A stretch of DNA of 64,000 bases from Chryseobacterium sp. Marseille-Q5410 (GTDB lineage Bacteria > Bacteroidota > Bacteroidia > Flavobacteriales > Weeksellaceae): contig CAMPOT010000001.1 of NCBI GenBank assembly GCA_946892665.1, forward strand, positions 868,001 to 932,000, in the 5' to 3' direction. Of the stretch, positions 58,280-64,000 are shown one piece after another. The stretch's first letter is position 1; each line of letters opens with the position of its first letter. The notes beneath the pieces were generated by a model, which ran no database searches, was not told the origin of the DNA, and saw only the letters and a list, made by a program, of their open reading frames with translations. The position numbers and the translations under genes are program-made.

Positions 58280-59137
58280 ATGAAGGGAATTATTCTAGCC
58301 GGCGGATCCGGTACCAGACTTTATCCATTAACGATTGCAGTAAGCAAACAGTTGATGCCGGTGTATGACAAGCCGATGATTTATTATCCGCTTTCCACAT
58401 TATTGCTTGCCGGGATTAAAGATATCTTGATTATTACAACCCCACATGATCAGGAAGGTTTTATGAAACTTTTGGGCGATGGATCTTCCATTGGTTGCAA
58501 TATTCAGTATAAAGTACAGCCAAGTCCGGACGGATTGGCGCAGGCTTTTATTTTGGGAGAAGAATTTATCGGAGACGATTCTGTAGCGCTCGTTTTGGGA
58601 GATAATATTTTTTATGGCGCAGGATTGCCGAAATTGCTGGAAAGTAAAACCAACGTAAAAGGGGGCTGTGTTTTTGCCTACCAAGTTTCCGATCCGGAAA
58701 GATATGGCGTGGTGGAATTTGATGAAAACTTGAAAGCCATTTCTATTGAAGAAAAACCCGCGGAACCTAAATCCAACTTTGCCGTTCCTGGTTTGTATTT
58801 TTACGACAATTCCGTAGTCGAAATCGCTAAAAATCTGAAACCGTCACCGCGTGGTGAATTGGAAATCACGGATGTGAATAAAGTATATCTGGAAAAAGGG
58901 GAATTAGAAGTAGGGGTGATGTCGCGTGGAACCGCTTGGCTCGACACCGGAACTTTCGATTCTTTACACGAAGCTTCCGAATTTGTGAAAGTTTTGGAGA
59001 AGAGACAAGGTTTCAAAATCTCCTGCATCGAAGAAATTGCTTACAAAAAAGGTTTTATCAACGAAGAGCAACTTTTGGAATCGGCGAAGAAATACGGTAA
59101 AAGTGGTTATGGCGAATATTTGAAAGGGATTTTATAA
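58280..59137 (+). CDS. rmlA: Glucose-1-phosphate thymidylyltransferase
   Basis: A 285-residue nucleotidyltransferase: [20 protein letters not shown], then [20 protein letters not shown], then [13 protein letters not shown] (metal-binding Asp), [20 protein letters not shown], and [15 protein letters not shown]-like [20 protein letters not shown]. It joins glucose-1-P and dTTP to give dTDP-glucose, the first step of the pathway. It is the last gene of the polysaccharide locus, with a strong terminator 24 bp after its stop. rmlD is not in the window. Confidence 0.95.
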   Translation: MKGIILAGGSGTRLYPLTIAVSKQLMPVYDKPMIYYPLSTLLLAGIKDILIITTPHDQEGFMKLLGDGSSIGCNIQYKVQPSPDGLAQAFILGEEFIGDDSVALVLGDNIFYGAGLPKLLESKTNVKGGCVFAYQVSDPERYGVVEFDENLKAISIEEKPAEPKSNFAVPGLYFYDNSVVEIAKNLKPSPRGELEITDVNKVYLEKGELEVGVMSRGTAWLDTGTFDSLHEASEFVKVLEKRQGFKISCIEEIAYKKGFINEEQLLESAKKYGKSGYGEYLKGIL

Positions 59138-59160
59138 ACCATTTTAAATGAAATATTTAG

Positions 59161-59196
59161 AAAGACTTTAAGCAAAACCTTAAAGTCTTTTTTTAT
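59161..59196 (+). terminator. Terminator of the polysaccharide locus
   Basis: AAAGACTTTAAG / CTTAAAGTCTTT, twelve perfect pairs with a CAAAAC loop, followed by a T run. Confidence 0.9.
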
Positions 59197-59199
59197 TCC

Positions 59200-59207
59200 T
59201 AAATTTG
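59200..59207 (+). promoter_or_regulatory. -7 box (TAAATTTG) of rimO
   Basis: Matches TAnnTTTG directly after the rmlA terminator and 45 nt before the rimO ATG. Confidence 0.55.
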
Positions 59208-59251
59208 CACCCTGTAATATTCATCAGTTTTTTATACTAAATTATCAATTC

Positions 59252-60553
59252 ATGCGTACAAAATCCGTCGGCAAAAAGAAAATCAATATCGTCACACTCG
59301 GCTGTTCCAAAAATGTTTATGACTCCGAAGTCCTGATGGGGCAATTGGAAGCCAACGGAAAAGAAGTGTTGCATGAGGATCGCGGTGATATTGTGGTAAT
59401 CAATACCTGCGGTTTTATCGACAATGCAAAAGAAGAATCCATTAACACGATTCTGGAATATGTCGATGCCAAAAACCGAGGCGAGGTAGAGAAGGTTTTC
59501 GTTACCGGATGTCTTTCGGAAAGATATAAACCGGATTTAGTCCGAGAAATTCCTGACGTTGACCAATATTTCGGAACCCGAGATTTGCCCATGTTGCTTA
59601 AGCATTTGGGTGCGGATTATAAGCACGAACTGGTAGGGGAAAGAATGACGACCACACCAAAACATTATGCCTATTTAAAAATTGCTGAAGGTTGCGACCG
59701 ACCATGTTCTTTCTGTGCAATCCCTTTGATGAGAGGGAAAAATGTTTCTACACCCATCGAAAATTTGGTTATCGAAGCTGAGAAATTGGCGAAGAAGGGA
59801 GTTAAGGAACTTATCCTAATCGCACAGGATTTAACTTATTATGGACTCGATATTTACAAAAAAAGAGCTTTAGCAGATTTACTTTTAAGACTGGTAAAAG
59901 TGGAGGGTATTGAATGGATTCGACTTCATTACGCTTTTCCTTCAGGTTTCCCTGAAGATGTTCTGGAGGTTATAAAAAATGAACCTAAAGTTTGCAACTA
60001 CATTGATATTCCTTTGCAGCATATTAATTCTGATATCCTAAAGGCGATGAAGAGAGGAACCACCCACGAGAAAACCAATGCTTTGTTGGAAAAGTTTCGG
60101 CAGAAAGTTCCGGATATGGCTATCAGAACTACTTTAATTGTAGGTTTTCCGGGCGAAACAGAAGAAAAGTTTCTTGAAATGAAAGAATGGGTTCGTACAC
60201 AACGTTTCGATCGGTTGGGATGCTTCACTTATTCGCACGAAGAAAATACGACCGCTTATGTTTTGGAAGATGATGTACCACAAGAAGTGAAAGAAGCCAG
60301 AGTAGAAGAAATTATGGAGTTGCAGTCACAGATTTCTTGGGAGAAGAATCAGGAGAAAATAGGTAAAACGTACCGATGTATTTTCGACCGAAAGGAAGGA
60401 AACTATTTCGTAGGTAGAACAGAATTCGATTCTCCGGATGTCGATAATACCGTTTTGGTTTCTGCAGAAAACACCTATTTATCGATCGGTGAGTTTGCCA
60501 ATATCAAAATTACTGCCGCTGAAGAATTTGATTTGTACGGAGAACTTGTTTAA
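59252..60553 (+). CDS. rimO: Ribosomal protein S12 methylthiotransferase
   Basis: A 433-residue radical-SAM enzyme: N-terminal methylthiotransferase domain (INIVTLGCSKNVYDSEVLMG, with further Cys in NTCGFID and VTGCLSERY), radical-SAM motif CDRPCSFC, and a C-terminal TRAM domain (YRCIFDRKEGNYFVGRTEFD). GCSKNxYDSEVLMGQL and DLPMLLKHLG are RimO rather than MiaB features. It methylthiolates Asp in ribosomal protein S12. Single gene with its own promoter and terminator. Confidence 0.94.
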   Translation: MRTKSVGKKKINIVTLGCSKNVYDSEVLMGQLEANGKEVLHEDRGDIVVINTCGFIDNAKEESINTILEYVDAKNRGEVEKVFVTGCLSERYKPDLVREIPDVDQYFGTRDLPMLLKHLGADYKHELVGERMTTTPKHYAYLKIAEGCDRPCSFCAIPLMRGKNVSTPIENLVIEAEKLAKKGVKELILIAQDLTYYGLDIYKKRALADLLLRLVKVEGIEWIRLHYAFPSGFPEDVLEVIKNEPKVCNYIDIPLQHINSDILKAMKRGTTHEKTNALLEKFRQKVPDMAIRTTLIVGFPGETEEKFLEMKEWVRTQRFDRLGCFTYSHEENTTAYVLEDDVPQEVKEARVEEIMELQSQISWEKNQEKIGKTYRCIFDRKEGNYFVGRTEFDSPDVDNTVLVSAENTYLSIGEFANIKITAAEEFDLYGELV

Positions 60554-60571
60554 ATTGATCATGAAATCAAC

Positions 60572-60603
60572 AAAAAAGCCAATGAATTTCATTGGTTTTT
60601 TCA
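60572..60603 (+). terminator. Terminator after rimO
   Basis: An A run, CCAATGAA / TTCATTGG and T6. The stem is symmetrical and could act in both directions. Confidence 0.8.
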
Positions 60604-61076
60604 TTTTCAAGGAATTTTGCCATTTCAATTTAGTTAAAATTTTCATTGATTGATAAATTTCAGGGCTTGATGCTAAAAATCGCTTTACCCTGAAACCTGC
60701 ATTAATCAAGGGATTGAAGCAGTTTTTTATTCTAAAATCACCTTAATTTTCTGCTTTTCATTTCTTAATAGATTTTCTCCTTTTTTAATGATTTTCTAAA
60801 CGTTCAACGAAATTCCGAATTTCATTAACCGGTTGATTATAAGTATTTTGTGTGTTTTGTAAATGGGAAACTATGCAGTAATTAGTTAATTTTGTTAACG
60901 TTTTATGGATGTTTTTAACACTTTTTAACAAACGTTCTTATTTCCCATGAATAGGGAATTAGCCAAGTGTCTTAACATATAATTAAGAGTTTGTTAACAG
61001 AATTTAACAGTTGCGTTGTTGCAAAAAATGTTTTCGGGATAAATTTGCAGAGTCAAAACCAATAAAATAATTCAAA
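60604..61076. other. Long gene-free leader region before the RlpA-family gene
   Basis: No gene. 60657-60713 contains TTTCAGGG/CCCTGAAA and CTTGATGC/GCATTAATCAAG, two overlapping inverted pairs that could form alternative hairpins. 60890-61010 is dense in GTTAAC and TTTAACA words (at least six), possibly sites for a regulator or DnaA-like clustering without true boxes. The promoter for the next gene is at the end. Confidence 0.4.
61019..61047 (+). promoter_or_regulatory. Promoter of the RlpA-family gene
   Basis: TTG at 61019-61021 and TAAATTTG at 61040-61047, separated by 18 bp, fit the Bacteroidota -33/-7 promoter; the ATG is 29 nt further on. Confidence 0.6.
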
Positions 61077-61448
61077 ATGATGAAAAGAGCGATTCTCGTA
61101 ATCATAATGATGATTTCAACACTTGGTATTTATTCTTTTAACAAGTTTAATGCCAATGATGCCAAAACAAGTTTTGCATCGTTCTACCACGATAAGTTTA
61201 ATGGTAGGAAAACAGCAAGCGGAGAGATTTTCAATAACAGAAAACTTACCGCAGCGCACAGAACGCTTCCTTTCGGTACCGTAATTCAGGTTACGAATCT
61301 GAGAACAGGGAAAAGTGTAGAAGTGAGAATCAACGACCGCGGTCCGTTCCACTCTTCCAGAGCGTTGGATTTATCCAAAGCAGCGTTCGATTCAATTGGA
61401 AATACTGCTAAAGGCACCATGCCAATTGAATACGAAATTGTCGATTAA
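61077..61448 (+). CDS. RlpA-family septal-ring-like double-psi beta-barrel protein
   Basis: A 123-residue protein with an N-terminal signal or anchor (MMKRAILVIIMMISTLGIYS) and a double-psi beta-barrel: ASFYHDKFNGRKTASGEIFN, then LTAAHRTLPFGTVIQVTNLR, then VEVRINDRGPFHSSRALDLS. The conserved His (AAHRTLPFGT) and Asp (NDRGPF) of RlpA lytic transglycosylases are present. No SPOR domain is attached, so it is the short form common in Bacteroidota. It probably acts on peptidoglycan in the periplasm. Confidence 0.85.
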   Translation: MMKRAILVIIMMISTLGIYSFNKFNANDAKTSFASFYHDKFNGRKTASGEIFNNRKLTAAHRTLPFGTVIQVTNLRTGKSVEVRINDRGPFHSSRALDLSKAAFDSIGNTAKGTMPIEYEIVD

Positions 61449-61465
61449 GATCCATTTAGGAAAAC

Positions 61466-61503
61466 AAAAAAAGCCGTCCCAAATTTTTGGGACGGCTTTT
61501 TAA
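61466..61503. terminator. Bidirectional terminator
   Basis: AAAAAGCCGTCCCAAA / TTTGGGACGGCTTTTT with almost no loop, between convergent genes. Confidence 0.9.
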
Positions 61504-61515
61504 ATTTTAGACCTT

Positions 61516-62193
61516 TTACTTCGCATCTAAATTAATTTCTGATACTGCTAGGTCTGTTAAATCTAAATCGCAGTTTTTTTCTTCGTTAAGCGTAGCTACG
61601 AGTAATTCCATTGCTTCAGGCTCATCAAGAAGTTTAGCGTATGTAGCTAAAGTTCCGTAAGACGCAATTTCGTAGTGTTCTACCTTTTGCGCTGCAGCAA
61701 TAATAGCGGCATCTCGAACCGCTCCAGGTTCTGTTTCTTCTAAAATGCCTTCAGCCTCTTTGAGCAAACCGTCCATCGCATCACATTTTTCAGCTTTTGC
61801 TTTCTCGCCAAGAGCTTTAAACACATCCTCCAGCCTTGTAACTTGGTTCTGAGTTTCTTCCAAATGTTTATTGATCGCTTGAGTAAGTTTTTCTGAGGTA
61901 GTGTTTTTAGCCATCTTTGGAAGGTTTTTTACCAATGCTTTTTCAGCCCAATAAATATCCTTTAAACCATCCAGGAAGAATTCTCTTAAGTTTTCAGCAG
62001 CATCACTTGCAGGCTTTACCTTAGTGTTTGCTTTGGTAGAAGTTTTTGCGGAACTAGAGCTTTTCTTTGTGCTTGCAGCTGTTTTAGTAGAAGACGCTTT
62101 TGTTGAAGCAGTTTCCGCAGTAGTTGATTTTGCAGCGGAACTTTTAGCATCCGTTGATTTGGATGAGCCGCCTTTTGTTGAAGTCTTTGCCAT
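61516..62193 (-). CDS. YciF/DUF892 ferritin-like protein with a low-complexity N-terminus
   Basis: A 225-residue protein. Residues 1-62 are almost only Lys, Ser, Thr and Ala (KSSAAKSTTAETASTKASST) and resemble histone H1-like tails. Residues 65-225 form a four-helix ferritin-like domain of the DUF892/YciF group: LREFFLDGLKDIYWAEKALV, then HLEETQNQVTRLEDVFKALG, AQKVEHYEIASYGTLATYAK and LNEEKNCDLDLTDLA. The family is linked to stress responses and has a possible di-iron site (Glu residues in the helices and ExxH-like VEHYE). The basic tail could bind DNA. Single gene, terminator shared with the RlpA-family gene. Confidence 0.82.
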   Translation of the reverse strand: MAKTSTKGGSSKSTDAKSSAAKSTTAETASTKASSTKTAASTKKSSSSAKTSTKANTKVKPASDAAENLREFFLDGLKDIYWAEKALVKNLPKMAKNTTSEKLTQAINKHLEETQNQVTRLEDVFKALGEKAKAEKCDAMDGLLKEAEGILEETEPGAVRDAAIIAAAQKVEHYEIASYGTLATYAKLLDEPEAMELLVATLNEEKNCDLDLTDLAVSEINLDAK

Positions 62194-62276
62194 AATCTTT
62201 AATTTTTTAATATTAATATGTTGTGATTTGCTTTTCTGGTTTTATCAAAATCTATACCAGTAAGATTGAGTCGGAT

Positions 62277-62753
62277 CTAGCTGATTTTTTCAAGTTTGGG
62301 AGCTTCCTTTTCATTTAATTTGAGTTGCTCTCGTTGGTAAACTTCTTTTCTTAGATTGGTACTGGAGAACCGATGGTTTCTTTCATTGTAATGAAGCCGG
62401 ATATTTTTCTGCTCACAGTATGCTCTTCCGGTGAAATTTTTGTCTTTGTACTCGTCTCCAATTATTCTCACATCAATACTGAAGAGTTTTAAAATATCTT
62501 CTAAATCTTCCTCTGTGGTGTAAGGAATAATTTCATCTACATATTGGCAACCCTTTAATTGAACGTAGCGTTCTATAACAGTTTGGGTAGGCCTATTTTT
62601 TTCAGGACGATCAATAGTGGGATCGGTTTGAAGACCCACGATGAGATAATCGCATTGCTCTTTAGCTTCTGCCAGCATCTGCACATGCCCTGCATGTAAT
62701 AAATCGAAGCAACTGAACGTAATTCCTACTATTTTTTTTGTTGTTTCCATCAT
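62277..62753 (-). CDS. TagD-like nucleotidyltransferase (cytidylyltransferase family)
   Basis: A 158-residue enzyme of the cytidylyltransferase superfamily with the ATP/CTP-binding motif SCFDLLHAGHVQMLAEAKEQ (HAGH), then YLIVGLQTDP, and a C-terminal HRFSSTNLR that stands for the family RTxGISTT motif. It resembles glycerol-3-phosphate cytidylyltransferases and related sugar-phosphate nucleotidyltransferases. It is 16 bp after a glycoside-hydrolase-like gene on the same strand, itself overlapping glf. A role in making an activated glycan component is plausible. The start could also be the second ATG. Confidence 0.8.
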   Translation of the reverse strand: MMETTKKIVGITFSCFDLLHAGHVQMLAEAKEQCDYLIVGLQTDPTIDRPEKNRPTQTVIERYVQLKGCQYVDEIIPYTTEEDLEDILKLFSIDVRIIGDEYKDKNFTGRAYCEQKNIRLHYNERNHRFSSTNLRKEVYQREQLKLNEKEAPKLEKIS

Positions 62754-62769
62754 GTAAAATTTTTAATAT

Positions 62770-63894
62770 TTAGTACACAGAAATAGCTATTGACCCTTCT
62801 TGATGCTCCCGTATTGCATTGATGTAATCGGTGACCGGAATTCGGTTGCCTTTATCGTCGAGATCAAAGATTCCCGAATTATGATAGTGTTCAAAATTAT
62901 CCCAGTCTGTACGGTCTGTCACTGGATATAAGCAAATACCCTTAAAATCTATTCCGCTTCGCACAACCTCGCTACATTCTTCTGAAATTTCTTTTAACCA
63001 GGAAGCTCGACCCTCGCCGAAATGCCCAGTTTCAGAGAGGAATATCGGCTTTTGATAACGCTGATAAGCCTCGGCGAGAAGTTGTCGTAACGGAACTCTC
63101 TTTCCTTCAGGATCAGGCCAGCACAAACTTTCGTCCTCACCTTTCCACTGGCAATTCCAATAATAATTAAATCCCAAGATTTCCAGATAATCTTCTTGGC
63201 CACCGAGTTCAGGACATAGTCTGCCACCAATGATGTCCATCGCTTCAAACTGATATTCATTTCGACGAGCTAAACATTCAGGATCGTCGCCGTTACAGTG
63301 AATTTTCACCAATGGTTCTACCATAACAATTGTACAGGATGGAAGTTCTCGCTTTAAAACTTCTATGCCTTTAATGGCGGCTTTGCACAGGTGGTATTTA
63401 ATATCCCAACCGTTGTGAACAGCGTAAGGAACAGTTCCGCGCGCCTCACCGGAAAACCAGGAAAGGAAGCTGATTTCATTAACCGGAACAACCATTAGAT
63501 GTTCCTCCGAATTTTGTTTGTAGAAAGCTGCAAATGCTTCACACAGCGAAGCAAATCGCTGGGAAAAATGTGGGTGCGTTGGAAATAATCCGTCCGGATA
63601 ACCAAAGTGAATTAAATCCCAAATCACTTGCAAATTGTATTCTTTTGCAGTTCTCATTCGGTTTAAAACTTCAGAAAAATCATATTGGTACGGAACTTTT
63701 TCAACTTCACTCCAACAGATGCCTTCGCGTACGGTTTTGATTCCCAATTCGGATATTAACTGGTAATCTTCCGCAGCGCGGATGTCGTGTTGTGTATCTT
63801 GGAGTAGATTTACACGATTTCCTGAGCGATTGAGATGATCCGCACACTCGAAGCCACCCATTAAATAACTTTTAAACAGTTGTCTTGGCTTCAT
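62770..63894 (-). CDS. Glycoside-hydrolase-like TIM-barrel protein (GH1-like)
   Basis: A 374-residue protein without signal peptide. Opening FKSYLMGGFECADHLNRSGN, then ELGIKTVREGICWSEVEKVP and LQVIWDLIHFGYPDGLFPTH, VVPVNEISFLSWFSGE (candidate acid/base Glu in the NE pair) and YQKPIFLSETGHFGEGRASW (candidate nucleophile in SETG). The pattern fits clan GH-A beta-glycosidases of the GH1/GH5 kind. Its start overlaps the end of glf by 23 bp. Cytoplasmic location is unexpected for a glycan hydrolase, so it might act on a small glycoside or on a precursor. Homologues next to glf and TagD-like genes would support a common pathway. Confidence 0.72.
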   Translation of the reverse strand: MKPRQLFKSYLMGGFECADHLNRSGNRVNLLQDTQHDIRAAEDYQLISELGIKTVREGICWSEVEKVPYQYDFSEVLNRMRTAKEYNLQVIWDLIHFGYPDGLFPTHPHFSQRFASLCEAFAAFYKQNSEEHLMVVPVNEISFLSWFSGEARGTVPYAVHNGWDIKYHLCKAAIKGIEVLKRELPSCTIVMVEPLVKIHCNGDDPECLARRNEYQFEAMDIIGGRLCPELGGQEDYLEILGFNYYWNCQWKGEDESLCWPDPEGKRVPLRQLLAEAYQRYQKPIFLSETGHFGEGRASWLKEISEECSEVVRSGIDFKGICLYPVTDRTDWDNFEHYHNSGIFDLDDKGNRIPVTDYINAIREHQEGSIAISVY

Positions 63895-64000
63895 GATCTT
63901 TTCGATTTGGAGTTTCTAGTGATGAAAATAAATCTAAAGCATTTTTAAAAGCCTGATCCATATTAAAGTATTTGTAGTTCGCTAATCTGCCAACAAAATA
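63872..64000 (-). CDS. glf: UDP-galactopyranose mutase, C-terminal end (partial)
   Basis: Only the last 42 residues are in the window. They read YFVGRLANYKYFNMDQAFKN, then ALDLFSSLETPNRKDHEAKT, ending TV and a stop at 63872-63874. The GRLANYKYFNMDQ motif is strongly diagnostic of the Glf C-terminus, which holds the FAD/UDP-Galp site. Glf converts UDP-Galp to UDP-Galf, the donor of galactofuranose. The gene continues beyond the right edge. The glycoside-hydrolase-like gene begins inside it. Confidence 0.8.
   Translation of the reverse strand, partial: YFVGRLANYKYFNMDQAFKNALDLFSSLETPNRKDHEAKTTV

Overview
The window looks like a chromosomal segment of a Bacteroidota (Flavobacteriia) genome, most likely a Weeksellaceae member of the Chryseobacterium/Kaistella type. 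The evidence is SusC/SusD outer-membrane pairs, proteins ending in type IX secretion (T9SS) sorting domains, TPR-membrane-AraC regulators, an RteC homologue, DUF6520, and recurrent TAnnTTTG -7 promoter boxes with little Shine-Dalgarno signal. This taxonomic call rests on gene families and promoter style, not on a database comparison. No rRNA, tRNA or CRISPR array was seen.

Layout. 1-5.3 kb: a small DUF1508 protein, an AT-rich restriction-modification pair on the minus strand, a degraded IS3-family orfA, a broken small membrane-peptide gene, an unknown protein and an XRE-like regulator with a palindrome upstream. 5.3-7.07 kb: a nearly gene-free repeat field with several hairpins, a three-copy structured repeat whose arms co-vary, and one intact 50-residue membrane peptide. 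7.07-13.9 kb: SusC, SusD and a secreted S9 peptidase, probably a peptide-import locus. 13.97-19.05 kb: a minus-strand cluster of small secreted or cysteine-bearing proteins plus a MauE-like redox membrane protein, divergent from a TPR-AraC regulator and an RteC homologue. 19.3-29.6 kb: lplA, an IS3-family element with a frameshifted orfB, TPR signalling proteins, a T9SS cargo protein, a segmental duplication that left a truncated regulator, and a T9SS pseudogene.

30.0-59.2 kb is a large surface-polysaccharide locus. It opens with a 1571-residue T9SS adhesin-like protein and a small secreted protein. These are followed by PglC/D/E/F-like enzymes (predicted UDP-N,N'-diacetylbacillosamine synthesis and transfer), Wza and Wzc export proteins, a Wzx flippase, a Wzy polymerase, four glycosyltransferases, acetyl and epimerase functions, a second initiating transferase of the WecA/WbpL type, and rmlC, rmlB and rmlA. 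Two small repeat-flanked genes (a four-helix-bundle protein and a GxxExxY nuclease-like protein) interrupt the rml genes. A strong terminator follows rmlA.

59.2-64 kb: rimO, an RlpA-family gene, a YciF-like ferritin-fold protein with a low-complexity tail, and a minus-strand group made of the end of UDP-galactopyranose mutase (glf), a glycoside-hydrolase-like protein and a TagD-like cytidylyltransferase.

The most interesting signals are: the co-varying hairpin repeat family at 5.9-6.9 kb; an A11 tract that puts the natural start of the PglF-like gene out of frame (possible phase switch); the repeat-flanked cassettes inside the rml operon; and the MauE/DUF6520/small-cysteine-protein cluster.
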